Assembly (NCBI RefSeq): GCF_004684345.1
Contig: NZ_CP038469.1
Span: forward strand, 1,550,001-1,614,000
Length of the DNA stretch: 64,000 nucleotides
Reading direction: 5' to 3'
From: Citrobacter tructae
Lineage (GTDB): Bacteria > Pseudomonadota > Gammaproteobacteria > Enterobacterales > Enterobacteriaceae
Made by a program: the position numbers and the translations under genes. Position 1 is the first letter of the stretch; every line of letters begins with the position of its first letter. Shown here one piece after another: positions 43,493-51,461 of this stretch. The notes under the pieces are model-generated. The model was not told the origin of the DNA. It was given only the letters and a program-made list of their open reading frames with translations, and searched no databases.

Positions 43493-43948
43493 TTAGCGTT
43501 GAGTTACGCGAATGGCCATTTGCGACTGTCTCTGCACCACAACTGCTGTTTTTTGTGTACCGTACTGGGTAATATTTGCTTTATTACCAGAGCCTTTCTG
43601 GATAATAACCGCCGTATTACCGTAAGAGCCTTGTTTAATACTCGCATCATTGGAACTACCCGCCTGATCAATATATGCAAGATTATATGATCCTGTCTGA
43701 TCTATTCTAGCCCGGTTACCTGCGCCGTCTTGAGAAATAACAGACAATAGCTTCGAGCCCGATTGGCGTGTATTTGCACTGTTCGCAGTACCAACTTGAC
43801 CAATAATGGCTGCCTGATTAAATGAAGACTTGCTTAATTCATTTACCGCAAAGTTATATTCTGAATTAGCCATATCATAACTTGTTGCGGATGCAATCCC
43901 AGGCACACCCAGCATTGTAAACATCATAAATAACAACTTGTTTTTCAT
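43493..43948 (-). CDS. csgB: Curlin nucleator CsgB
   Basis: CsgB (151 residues) anchors to the cell surface and nucleates CsgA polymerisation. After a signal peptide (KNKLLFMMFTMLGVPGIASA) it has five repeats of the curlin type (for example YNLAYIDQAGSSNDASIKQ); the last one is basic (VVQRQSQMAIRVTQR), as needed for surface attachment. The ATG at 43948 begins the signal peptide; the frame from 43975 adds nine unlikely residues. It is first in the leftward curli operon, under CsgD control. Confidence 0.97.
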   Translation of the reverse strand: MKNKLLFMMFTMLGVPGIASATSYDMANSEYNFAVNELSKSSFNQAAIIGQVGTANSANTRQSGSKLLSVISQDGAGNRARIDQTGSYNLAYIDQAGSSNDASIKQGSYGNTAVIIQKGSGNKANITQYGTQKTAVVVQRQSQMAIRVTQR

Positions 43949-44074
43949 GTTGTCACCCTGGACCTGGTCGTACATGAAGTTAAATTATTTACCACTCAAG
44001 TTTTGTTGTTAACGTGACTTATTTTTGTTAACGCCGCGTTACGATGAAGAGTATGTCCGTTGAAACATTTTAAA

Positions 44075-44085
44075 TAACTCACCCA
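44075..44085 (-). promoter_or_regulatory. CsgD-binding site upstream of csgB
   Basis: On the minus strand the sequence reads TGGGTGAGTTA, matching the published CsgD consensus CGGGKGAGNKA at all but the first base. It lies about 127-137 bp before the csgB start, a suitable place for CsgD activation of csgBAC. Confidence 0.8.
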
Positions 44086-44529
44086 CGAGTGGTATTTTTA
44101 TATCCAGATTCACCCCAAAGTACTAATTAACAGCCAATAACGCTGTTATCTGTATAGATTTTATTTCTGGTTCAGCGTGGGGCTTGCATTTCTATGCAGT
44201 AACATAAAAAGGCCGTCTTCAACGCATTCAGGGCCTCTCAGCGCGTTGTCTTGATAGTCATTGGCACAAGTCGTGACAAACATCATTTTTTTCTATCGAA
44301 AATTGTTCAACGTAAAGTGAGACAAAGAATTAAGAAATCATTAGAATACTAAAACTAAAGAACTATAAATAAAAACCTTTAAAATCAATAAATTGATATA
44401 ATTTGTATGATTTTTTAAATCTGTGCAATAACAGTAAAATGTACAACTTTCCTATCAAATCTAAACTCAATAAAAACCTCAAAATCACATTTTAATATAT
44501 AAATTTACATTATGTAACAAGTTTAACAC

Positions 44530-44564
44530 TTGCTTTAAGATTTGTAATAGCTAGATTGAAATCA
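44530..44564 (+). promoter_or_regulatory. csgD promoter
   Basis: TTGCTT (44530-44535), 16 bases, TAGATT (44552-44557) would start RNA near 44564, 148 bases before the csgD start, the leader length reported for E. coli. The start of the region, TGTAACAAGTTTAACACTTG, resembles the OmpR-bound D1 site. Assignment is by similarity. Confidence 0.6.
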
Positions 44565-44711
44565 GTTGAAGTCCATTTGTTTTAATATTTTCACCCCTTC
44601 GGGTCGATATTTTATTTCTACACAGCAGTGCAACGTCTGTCAGTACTTCTGGTGCCTCTATTTTAGTAGAGGCAGCTGTCAGGTGTGCGACTATAAAAGT
44701 GGAGTTTCATC

Positions 44712-45362
44712 ATGTTTAATGAAGTCCATAGTATTCATGGTCATACATTATTGTTGATCACTAAACCGTCTCTGCAGGCAACTGCATTATTGCAGCATTT
44801 AAAGCAATCGCTGGCGCTCACCGGAAAACTACATAATATTCAACGTTCTCTGGACGATATTTCCGCCAGCTGCATTGTTTTACTGGATATGATGGAGGCA
44901 GATAAAAAACTGATCCATTACTGGCAAGATAACTTAAGTAGAAAAAACAACAATATAAAGACGTTATTGTTGAATACACCCGATGATTATCCTTACCGGG
45001 ATATTGAAAACTGGCCGCATATCAATGGTGTGTTTTACGCAGCAGAAGATGAACAGCGTGTTGTGAACGGGTTACAAGGCGTTTTGCGGGGTGAATGCTA
45101 TTTTTCACAAAAGCTCGCCAGCTACCTGATCACACATTCTGGAAACTACCGTTACAACAGTACAGAGTCGGCATTACTCACGCATCGTGAAAAAGAAATC
45201 CTTAATAAACTGCGTATCGGCGCCTCAAATATTGAAATCGCACGCTCACTGTTTATCAGTGAAAATACGGTAAAAACACATCTTTATAATCTTTTCAAAA
45301 AGATAGCTGTTAAGAATCGTACGCAGGCGGTCTCGTGGGCTAATGATAACCTCAGGCGATAA
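44712..45362 (+). CDS. csgD: Biofilm master regulator CsgD
   Basis: CsgD (216 residues) is a LuxR/FixJ-type regulator that turns on curli and, through dgcC (adrA), cellulose. It starts MFNEVHSIHGHTLLLITKPS; the N-terminal receiver-like domain lacks the usual phosphoryl-acceptor arrangement, and the C-terminal LuxR helix-turn-helix has LTHREKEILNKLRIGASNIE and ARSLFISENTVKTHLYNLFK. It is first in csgDEFG; csgE starts 4 bp after its stop. Confidence 0.98.
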   Translation: MFNEVHSIHGHTLLLITKPSLQATALLQHLKQSLALTGKLHNIQRSLDDISASCIVLLDMMEADKKLIHYWQDNLSRKNNNIKTLLLNTPDDYPYRDIENWPHINGVFYAAEDEQRVVNGLQGVLRGECYFSQKLASYLITHSGNYRYNSTESALLTHREKEILNKLRIGASNIEIARSLFISENTVKTHLYNLFKKIAVKNRTQAVSWANDNLRR

Positions 45363-45366
45363 AGCC

Positions 45367-45759
45367 ATGAAACGCTATTTAACCTGGATTGTGGCAGCAA
45401 ATTTATTCCTTGCTGCCGGGAATCTACACGCCGCTGTAGAAGTGGAGGTTCCCGGACTGTTAACCGACCACACTGTCTCTTCGATCGGGCATGATTTTTA
45501 TCGTGCATTTAGCGACAAGTGGGAAAGTAAGTACACAGGAAACTTAACTATCAATGAAAGGCCCAGTGCACGTTGGGGAAGTTGGATCACCATAACGGTC
45601 AATCAGGACGTTATCTTCCAGACTTTTTTATTCCCGACAAAACGAGACTTCGACAAAATCGTGGTCTTCGCACTGGCTGAAACTGAGGAAGCATTAAATC
45701 GCCGGCAAATAGATCAAACACTATTAAGCACGAGCGATTTAGCGCGCGATGAATTCTAA
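45367..45759 (+). CDS. csgE: Curli secretion specificity factor CsgE
   Basis: CsgE (130 residues) is a periplasmic factor that caps the CsgG channel and directs CsgA to it. A Sec signal peptide (KRYLTWIVAANLFLAAGNLHA) is followed by EVEVPGLLTDHTVSSIGHDF and INERPSARWGSWITITVNQD. The ATG at 45367 begins the signal peptide; the upstream start at 45343 overlaps csgD. Length is one residue above E. coli. Confidence 0.96.
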   Translation: MKRYLTWIVAANLFLAAGNLHAAVEVEVPGLLTDHTVSSIGHDFYRAFSDKWESKYTGNLTINERPSARWGSWITITVNQDVIFQTFLFPTKRDFDKIVVFALAETEEALNRRQIDQTLLSTSDLARDEF

Positions 45760-45784
45760 AAAATGATTTTGTCCGGAGGCTTTC

Positions 45785-46198
45785 ATGCGTGTCAAACATG
45801 CAGTGGTTTTGCTCATGCTAATTTCACCATTAAGTTGGGCCGGAAACATGACGTTCCAGTTCCGCAACCCAAATTTTGGTGGCAACCCTAACAACGGCGC
45901 TTTTTTGCTGAATAGTGCGCAGGCGCAAAACTCATATAAAGACCCGAATGGTGATGATTTCGGTTTTGAAACCCCATCAGCACTGGATAACTTTACCCAA
46001 GCTATCCAGTCGCAAATTCTCGGTGGCCTGCTCACCAATATTAATACCGGCAAGCCGGGCAGGATGGTAACCAATGAATTTATCATTGATATCGCCAACC
46101 GAGATGGACAACTGCAGCTCAATGTCACGGACAGGAAAACGGGGAAAACGTCGACAATAGAAGTGTCGGGTTTGCAAACACAGTCAGCCGATTTCTAA
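45785..46198 (+). CDS. csgF: Curli assembly factor CsgF
   Basis: CsgF (137 residues) is exported through CsgG, stays at the channel mouth and places CsgB at the surface. The signal peptide (RVKHAVVLLMLISPLSWA) is followed by the mature start GNMTFQFRNPNFGGNPNNGA, the segment that inserts into the CsgG pore. The rest is helical then beta. A CCGGAGG ribosome site precedes it, and csgG follows 25 bp later. Confidence 0.97.
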   Translation: MRVKHAVVLLMLISPLSWAGNMTFQFRNPNFGGNPNNGAFLLNSAQAQNSYKDPNGDDFGFETPSALDNFTQAIQSQILGGLLTNINTGKPGRMVTNEFIIDIANRDGQLQLNVTDRKTGKTSTIEVSGLQTQSADF

Positions 46199-46223
46199 GT
46201 TATAGCCACGAAAGGAAAAAATC

Positions 46224-47057
46224 ATGCAGCGCTTACTTATTTTGGTTGCAGTATTTTTACTCAGCGGATGCTTAACCGCCCCGCCACAAGAAGCAGCTAA
46301 ACCGACATTAATGCCCCGTGCCCAAAGCTATAAAGATTTGACGCACCTGCCAATGCCTACGGGTAAGATCTTTGTGTCGGTTTACAACATTCAGGATGAA
46401 ACAGGTCAATTCAAACCTTATCCGGCAAGTAACTTCTCAACCGCCGTTCCGCAAAGCGCCACAGCTATGCTCGTCACCGCATTGAAGGATTCACGCTGGT
46501 TTGTACCATTGGAGCGCCAGGGATTGCAGAACTTGCTTAACGAACGCAAAATTATTCGTGCGGCACAGGAAAATGGCACTGTTGCAGTGAACAACCGTAT
46601 TCCGCTTCAGTCTCTGACCGCCGCGAACGTTATGGTAGAAGGGTCTATCATCGGTTATGAAAGCAACGTTAAGTCTGGTGGGGTAGGCGCGCGTTATTTC
46701 GGTATTGGCGCAGATACGCAATACCAGCTTGATCAGATTGCGGTTAACCTGCGTGTGGTTAACGTCAGCACCGGCGAGATCCTTTCTTCGGTAAATACCA
46801 GTAAGACTATTCTTTCCTATGAAGTACAGGCTGGGGTATTCCGCTTCATTGATTACCAACGTCTTCTGGAAGGTGAAATCGGTTATACCTCTAACGAGCC
46901 GGTTATGCTTTGTCTGATGTCAGCCATTGAAACCGGGGTCATTTTCCTGATTAATGACGGGATTGATCGCGGGTTATGGGACTTGCAGGACAAGAAACAG
47001 GTCGATAACGATATTCTGGTTAAATACCGTCATTTGTCAGTACCGCCGGAATCCTGA
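46224..47057 (+). CDS. csgG: Curli secretion channel CsgG
   Basis: CsgG (277 residues, usual length) is a nonameric outer-membrane lipoprotein channel that exports CsgA, CsgB and CsgF. The signal peptide ends in lipobox LSGC (VFLLSGCLTAPPQ). The constriction-loop segment PYPASNFSTAVPQ, with the Tyr/Asn/Phe residues that line the narrow pore, is present near residues 66-78 of the precursor. It ends the csgDEFG operon and is followed by a strong terminator. Confidence 0.98.
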   Translation: MQRLLILVAVFLLSGCLTAPPQEAAKPTLMPRAQSYKDLTHLPMPTGKIFVSVYNIQDETGQFKPYPASNFSTAVPQSATAMLVTALKDSRWFVPLERQGLQNLLNERKIIRAAQENGTVAVNNRIPLQSLTAANVMVEGSIIGYESNVKSGGVGARYFGIGADTQYQLDQIAVNLRVVNVSTGEILSSVNTSKTILSYEVQAGVFRFIDYQRLLEGEIGYTSNEPVMLCLMSAIETGVIFLINDGIDRGLWDLQDKKQVDNDILVKYRHLSVPPES

Positions 47058-47082
47058 TACCCGATATAAAGAAACAATGCGA

Positions 47083-47110
47083 AAAGCGTGAGGGTAACCT
47101 CACGCTTTTT
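47083..47110 (+). terminator. csgDEFG intrinsic terminator
   Basis: AAAGCGTGAGG (47083-47093), loop GTAA, CCTCACGCTTT (47098-47108) and Ts: a perfect 11-bp stem with a tetraloop. A-rich sequence on the left also allows it to act for ycdZ on the other strand. Confidence 0.95.
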
Positions 47111-47111
47111 A

Positions 47112-47594
47112 TTATTTATTGGTCAACGAAGGTGATACTCGATTTTCACGGCGGGACGCCAGCCACAGTCCACTGTTCTTCATTGCATAGCCAAACACCA
47201 GTCCTACAGCCAGAGAAGGCAGAACCAGCCGCCAGTCCCCCTGCCCTGCAAATGTTGCACATGCACCGATAAACGTGCCCGGCACAAATGAAAGCAACCA
47301 TTGCTTTGCCTGGATGCACATTAAGAACGCGACAATACCGGTTATGACATAACCGATGATGTCCACATGCGAGGCAAGAGCACTACCGTTAATAATCACC
47401 AACGCCCACACCACACCGCTTAGCAGCGTACACGCTGAAATCCACAGCCCTTTCAGCCCACCCTGCGGACAGGCAAAATAGGCTGTACAACCCAAAAAAC
47501 CCGCCCAACTGAGCAAACCAAGAGAAACGGCCACCCATCCCCAGATCCCGGAGAGAATGCCCGTTGTGATTGCAATAGAGAGAAGTATGTTCAT
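47112..47594 (-). CDS. ycdZ: Membrane protein YcdZ (DUF1097)
   Basis: YcdZ (160 residues) is an inner-membrane protein with about five hydrophobic segments (MNILLSIAITTGILSGIWGW and others) and the DUF1097 pattern CTAYFACPQGGLKGLWISAC. Function is unknown. In-frame ATGs at 47642, 47603 and 47594 exist; 47594 gives the family length. It converges with csgG, and the two share a terminator region. Confidence 0.88.
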   Translation of the reverse strand: MNILLSIAITTGILSGIWGWVAVSLGLLSWAGFLGCTAYFACPQGGLKGLWISACTLLSGVVWALVIINGSALASHVDIIGYVITGIVAFLMCIQAKQWLLSFVPGTFIGACATFAGQGDWRLVLPSLAVGLVFGYAMKNSGLWLASRRENRVSPSLTNK

Positions 47595-47695
47595 GCCGCG
47601 CATCTTAGCAGAAAAACGGCATGAGAATGAGATCGTGCACACATTTTATGCAAGACGACAAATTGCGTTGCAGTATAAAGTGACTTATCTCACAC

Positions 47696-48250
47696 TTACT
47701 CTTCTGTATCTTCCTGCAGTTCATCCCACATGGCACTCAGTGCATCACGCGTCAGCGGTGCCATAGTACGCCAGAATGGTGTACTGGCATGCGCTTCCAC
47801 TTTGCCAAGGAACGTACCACACCACGGGAGCAGATACTCAGTAAATAACGTTTCCAGCGCTTCACTTTCATCTTCAGCAGACTGGTCTTCAAGCCATGAC
47901 GCAGCCAGCAGCAAGGTACCGATATGATCAGCAGGCGTATCCGCCAGCGGCATACCACGCGCAGAAAGGAATGCGCGAACGTCGGATTCCTTAGCGCCTT
48001 CAACCCATGCACTGCGGTAAGGCGGCACCGCACACTCTTCGCCGACAAACAGCGCGTTGTAATCCGCAGCCAACTGCGGCATGTCACAGCTTTTCTGTAA
48101 GCGGGCCAGCAGTTCATCTTGCTCCAGAGGCCAGCTTGCAGACAGTTTACCTTCACTGATCAAGGTAAATAGGGGAACCAGTAACGGGTCCTGCGGTTGG
48201 CGGTAAAACAACGATCCCAGGACACGGCACAGGATAGAAAACTCGTTCAT
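47696..48250 (-). CDS. ycdY: TorD/DmsD-family chaperone YcdY
   Basis: YcdY (184 residues) is an all-helical cytoplasmic protein of the redox enzyme maturation (TorD/DmsD) family. It starts MNEFSILCRVLGSLFYRQPQ and has the family-type YNALFVGEECAVPPYRSAW and GMPLADTPADHIGTLLLAAS. In E. coli it raises the zinc-dependent phosphatase activity of YcdX, its upstream neighbour here, and affects swarming. The ATG at 48250 is chosen over 48271. It starts 23 bp after the ycdX stop. Confidence 0.93.
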   Translation of the reverse strand: MNEFSILCRVLGSLFYRQPQDPLLVPLFTLISEGKLSASWPLEQDELLARLQKSCDMPQLAADYNALFVGEECAVPPYRSAWVEGAKESDVRAFLSARGMPLADTPADHIGTLLLAASWLEDQSAEDESEALETLFTEYLLPWCGTFLGKVEAHASTPFWRTMAPLTRDALSAMWDELQEDTEE

Positions 48251-48273
48251 TGATGTATTCCAGTTAGTCACAA

Positions 48274-49011
48274 TTAAAGTTCAGCAAATTCCGCGATAGG
48301 CTCCATGCCGCGCGATTCCAGAAACGCCAGCAAACGTTTCGGCGATACGTTCAAAATTCTGTCTTCCGGGAAGTTCACATCATCCAGAATCTTACGACAC
48401 TCACCAAATTCCCCTAGTGTAAAGGCAGTATGGGAATCCGATCCTAAAGCCACCCAACCTCCGGCGTCACGAACCGCTGCGGCGACCGCACGGCAGTTGT
48501 CTTCACTGCCCTTGCGTGAATGAAGGAATGAGGAGTTATTGATTTCCAGTGCAACCTGGTATTTCGCCGCCGCCTGCGCAATGGCGGTAATATCTACAGG
48601 GTATTTCGGATTTCCGGGATGGCTGATGATGTGTACATTGCCACTCGCTATTGTGGCAATCATCGCCTGGGTATTGGTTTCTTTATCGTGTGGTGCAAAA
48701 ACCGGTTCATGAAAGCCTGCAATGATCAAATCCAGAGAGGTAAACATCGGACCGGAACAGTCGATTTCACCTTCAATATTCTTAATATTCGCTTCAATAC
48801 CGCGGAGAATTCCCACCCCGTTCACAACACGTGGCCAAATACGCATATTAATAAAGTGCCAGTGATGCGGGGCATCTGCCATGTCTGGCCCGTGATCGGT
48901 GATGGCGAACAGCTTGATGCCTTTGCGTTTAGCTTCAGCGATATAATCACTCAGAGTACTGTAGGCGTGGGTGCTGGCGACGGTATGCATATGCAGGTCA
49001 ACGGGATACAT
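48274..49011 (-). CDS. ycdX: PHP-domain zinc phosphatase YcdX
   Basis: YcdX (245 residues) is a PHP-family phosphatase with a trinuclear zinc site. Metal ligands are visible in VDLHMHTVAST, in FAITDHGPDM and in VHIISHPGNPKYPVDI, with a final LGSDSHTAF. The cellular substrate is unknown. It forms an operon with ycdY, whose product promotes its activity in E. coli, and both influence swarming there. Confidence 0.94.
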   Translation of the reverse strand: MYPVDLHMHTVASTHAYSTLSDYIAEAKRKGIKLFAITDHGPDMADAPHHWHFINMRIWPRVVNGVGILRGIEANIKNIEGEIDCSGPMFTSLDLIIAGFHEPVFAPHDKETNTQAMIATIASGNVHIISHPGNPKYPVDITAIAQAAAKYQVALEINNSSFLHSRKGSEDNCRAVAAAVRDAGGWVALGSDSHTAFTLGEFGECRKILDDVNFPEDRILNVSPKRLLAFLESRGMEPIAEFAEL

Positions 49012-49065
49012 AATTCTCTCCTGTAGTCATTTTTGGTCAAGGATAGCAGGTATCGCCGCCATTAA

Positions 49066-49190
49066 TCCCCTAAATAATTCGAGTGGCAGGCAGGCGGTAA
49101 GGGAGTAAATCCCGATGAGCTTACTTCAGTAAGTGATTCGGGTGACGACCGTAGCCAACGCACATGCAACTTGAAGTATGACAGGTATTT
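49066..49190. repeat. ERIC element (intergenic repeat unit)
   Basis: The ghrA-ycdX gap holds a roughly 125-bp enterobacterial repetitive intergenic consensus. It runs from CTAAATAATTCGAGTGGCAG to AACTTGAAGTATGACAGGTA, with the central palindrome GAGCTTACTTCAGTAAGTGA and the flanks GGCGGTAAGGG and GTAGCCAACGCACATGCAAC. The whole element is an imperfect inverted repeat. ERICs are nonautonomous and sit between genes in transcribed spacers. Confidence 0.92.
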
Positions 49191-49197
49191 TAGTCGA

Positions 49198-49217
49198 AAC
49201 CCGGCGCTGGCCGGGTT
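49198..49217 (-). terminator. Hairpin after ghrA
   Basis: AACCCGGC (49198-49205), loop GCTG, GCCGGGTT (49210-49217): an 8-bp stem just after the ghrA stop. The T-run is weak, so termination strength is uncertain. Confidence 0.65.
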
Positions 49218-49221
49218 GGCA

Positions 49222-50160
49222 TTAGTATCCCCGCACGCGATCGACCTGACCCGTCACGGCTTTCCCACTTTCAAGATTTAAAATTGTACGCGAGATATAG
49301 TCGACGGCTTCTGCAGGACGCGTTACGGCGGCAATATGCGGCGTCATCGCCACGCGTGGGTGTTTCCACAGAGGGTTATTCTCCGGCAGAGGCTCGCTGC
49401 TGTAGACATCCAGCATTGCCCCTTTCAGTTTCCCTGCGTTAAGTGCTGCCAGCAGATCGTCTTCTTTCAGATGCACTCCGCGCGCCAGGTTAAGCACGTA
49501 CGCACCATCCTGCAATTGACTCAGCAGCCCGGCGTTAATTATGCCTACCGTTTCTGCCGTATTCGGCAAAAGATTAATCAGCACCCGCGTTTGATTTAGG
49601 AACGCCCCCAATTCTGCGGTGCCGGCAAAGCTTTCCACACCTGGCCAGGATTTACGTGTCCGACTCCAACTGCGTAGCGGGAAGCCCCACGCTTGCAGAC
49701 TTTCAGCCACTTTAGCCCCTAACACCCCTGCCCCCATAATCCCGACGGCAAACTCCTCGCGGGTATACTCTTGCAACGGTTGCCATTTTGACTGGCTTTT
49801 GAGTTCCTGATAATCATCAAAGCGACGAAACCAGTGCAGTACCTGACTCACCGCGTATTCCTGCATTTGCAGGCCCATTCCGGTATCTTCCAGACGGAAA
49901 AGCGGGATTGACGCATCCAGCATTTCAGGATGGGCTTTTAGCTTGCTGAGGATAGAGTCTACGCCAGCGCCCAATGCGAACACAGCTTTTAGCTTACGGC
50001 CCGCCAGCATTTCAACCGGTGGATGCCAGACGAGAGCATAATCGGCATGCGCGTTATCACCCCGCTTCCATTCACGAACGTTTGCGCCTGGGATTGCCTT
50101 AGTCAACGCCTTCAGCCACCAGGCCGTATCGAATGTCGGGTGATAGAACATTATTTCCAT
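49222..50160 (-). CDS. ghrA: Glyoxylate/hydroxypyruvate reductase A
   Basis: GhrA (312 residues) is a cytoplasmic NADPH-dependent reductase that converts glyoxylate to glycolate and hydroxypyruvate to glycerate. It belongs to the D-2-hydroxyacid dehydrogenase family. The NADPH-binding loop is GIMGAGVLGAKVAESLQAWG, followed by the Arg-rich WSRTRKSWPG that favours NADPH. Catalytic residues are in LLNLARG-type NLARGVHLKEDDL, in LDVYSSEPLPENNPLW and in TPHIAAVTRP. Length is normal. Confidence 0.95.
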   Translation of the reverse strand: MEIMFYHPTFDTAWWLKALTKAIPGANVREWKRGDNAHADYALVWHPPVEMLAGRKLKAVFALGAGVDSILSKLKAHPEMLDASIPLFRLEDTGMGLQMQEYAVSQVLHWFRRFDDYQELKSQSKWQPLQEYTREEFAVGIMGAGVLGAKVAESLQAWGFPLRSWSRTRKSWPGVESFAGTAELGAFLNQTRVLINLLPNTAETVGIINAGLLSQLQDGAYVLNLARGVHLKEDDLLAALNAGKLKGAMLDVYSSEPLPENNPLWKHPRVAMTPHIAAVTRPAEAVDYISRTILNLESGKAVTGQVDRVRGY

Positions 50161-50332
50161 ATTGACTCCTGAATAGTGTTATGCGGAACTTTCTCGCACT
50201 TATAATCATCATTTTCCGAGGGAACTTCAGAATAGCAAATTTTAGGATGCTGGCAAAAAAAGCAATTCTCGTTTATTTAAGCTTCATGTTGCTTGAAGTT
50301 TGTGTAAATGCACGTTTTTTTGAAAAAGTAGA

Positions 50333-50362
50333 TTGACGCCGGGGCGGTATTTCCCCTACATT
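50333..50362 (+). promoter_or_regulatory. Promoter of tRNA-Ser
   Basis: TTGACG (50333-50338), 18 bases, TACATT (50357-50362), then a GC-rich discriminator AGCGCCCG as found in stringently controlled stable RNA promoters. RNA would start near 50369, about 28 bases before the tRNA. Confidence 0.8.
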
Positions 50363-50396
50363 AGCGCCCGTTCCGCTAACGCAGGAACAACAATAC

Positions 50397-50484
50397 GGTG
50401 AGGTGTCCGAGTGGCTGAAGGAGCACGCCTGGAAAGTGTGTATACGGCAACGTATCGAGGGTTCGAACCCCTCTCTCACCGCCA
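50397..50484 (+). tRNA. serX: tRNA-Ser (anticodon GGA)
   Basis: An 88-nt class II tRNA with encoded CCA. Acceptor GGTGAGG pairs with the 3' TCTCACC (one G-T pair), then discriminator G and CCA. The anticodon loop is CCTGGAAAG with anticodon GGA, reading UCC and UCU. The long variable arm TGTATACGGCAACGTATC is the serine identity element, and the T arm is GAGGGTTCGAACCCCTC. A terminator follows 13 bases on. The locus matches serX beside ghrA. Confidence 0.97.
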
Positions 50485-50496
50485 CATTTAAGAAAG

Positions 50497-50525
50497 AGCT
50501 CGTACGCAAGTACGGGCTTTTTTTT
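50497..50525 (+). terminator. tRNA-Ser intrinsic terminator
   Basis: AGCTCGTAC (50497-50505), loop GCAA, GTACGGGCT (50510-50518, one G-T pair), then an eight-T run. Confidence 0.95.
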
Positions 50526-50633
50526 CGCCTGTTGCACGGCCAGACTCTAAACCGGATTGATGAAAATAATAACGACTTTGATACAGCACAGGTAATTTAC
50601 TGGAGCACACAAAAAATGCTCCTCTGATAAAAA

Positions 50634-50656
50634 CAAAGCCCGGTTTCCCGGGCCTT
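50634..50656 (-). terminator. phoH intrinsic terminator
   Basis: AAGCCCGG (50636-50643) and CCGGGCCTT (50648-50656) form a stem with a short T loop, and the A-rich left flank AAAAACAAA gives a T-rich tail on the minus strand. It lies about 17 bp after the phoH stop. Confidence 0.85.
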
Positions 50657-50672
50657 GAAGACGAAGAACATA

Positions 50673-51461
50673 TCAGTTGTAAGCATTAAGCGTCCGCTGA
50701 CAGAGCGCCGAGCGAACGCAATCATCTTTATTGAAACGAACGATTCCAACCATGTCATCTTCTTCGAAGCGGGCTAGCGCATCGTTTAGCCCGGATCGTA
50801 CATGCGCAGGTAAATCGCACTGGGTAATATCCCCGTTAACAATCACCGTCACATTCTCCCCGAGGCGAGTCAAAAACATCTTCATCTGCGCAGCCGTCAC
50901 ATTCTGAGCCTCGTCAAGAATGACAACTGCATTTTCAAATGTCCGTCCGCGCATATAGGCAAACGGCGCGATTTCTACCTTCCCAATCTCAGGTCGCAAG
51001 CAATATTGCATAAAAGAGGCCCCCAGACGTTTTACCAGCACGTCATACACCGGGCGAAAATAGGGAGCAAACTTCTCAGAAACATCACCAGGTAAGAAGC
51101 CGAGATCTTCATCAGCCTGCAGAACTGGACGGGTTACAATGATCCGATCCACATCTTTGTGGATCAGGGCCTCTGCTGCTTTTGCCGCGCTGATCCAGGT
51201 TTTACCACACCCGGCTTCACCGGTGGCGAAGATCAGCTGTTTGCTCTCGATAGCATTCAGGTAGTGCGCCTGAGCTTCATTTCGCGCCATGATGGGTGTG
51301 ACATCACGACTGTCACGCGCCATGCCAATCGCTTCTACGCCGCCCATCTGCACAAGCGAGGTGACCGATTCATCTTCGCGTTGCTTATGGCTACGCGAAT
51401 CCCGTCTCAGCACACGTTTTGCTTCACGACGAGCTTTGATCACTGCTTTTTGTCTTCCCAT
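50673..51461 (-). CDS. phoH: Phosphate starvation-inducible ATPase PhoH
   Basis: PhoH (262 residues from this start) is a cytoplasmic ATP-binding protein of the Pho regulon; the family has RNA helicase-like activity. Walker A is FATGEAGCGKTW and Walker B is VVILDEAQN, with LIHKDVDRIIVTRPVLQADE between. The frame is open to 51581, and longer forms are annotated in relatives, but the ATG at 51461 (MGRQKAVIKARREAKR) has an AAGGTG ribosome site and begins the conserved sequence. The upstream 41 residues look non-conserved. Confidence 0.92.
   Translation of the reverse strand: MGRQKAVIKARREAKRVLRRDSRSHKQREDESVTSLVQMGGVEAIGMARDSRDVTPIMARNEAQAHYLNAIESKQLIFATGEAGCGKTWISAAKAAEALIHKDVDRIIVTRPVLQADEDLGFLPGDVSEKFAPYFRPVYDVLVKRLGASFMQYCLRPEIGKVEIAPFAYMRGRTFENAVVILDEAQNVTAAQMKMFLTRLGENVTVIVNGDITQCDLPAHVRSGLNDALARFEEDDMVGIVRFNKDDCVRSALCQRTLNAYN

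Larger units (their letters stand above)
43949..44711. promoter_or_regulatory. csgB-csgD intergenic control region
   Basis: A 763-bp spacer, AT-rich over about 44280-44560, with no credible gene. It drives two divergent curli operons and in relatives is bound by CsgD, OmpR, IHF, H-NS, CpxR, RstA and others. The csgD leader within it (about 148 nt) is the target of several small RNAs in E. coli, and its end CAGCTGTCAGGTGTGCGA is close to the E. coli wording as I remember it. Confidence 0.85.

Noticed and set aside
43003..43948. Tandem repeats that could be taken for a mobile or CRISPR-type array
   Set aside because: The repetition is at protein level and encodes the curlin repeats of CsgA and CsgB; DNA copies are diverged and have no spacer structure.
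50403..50627. 74-codon frame starting within tRNA-Ser
   Set aside because: It begins inside the tRNA and passes through its terminator; the tRNA explains the sequence.
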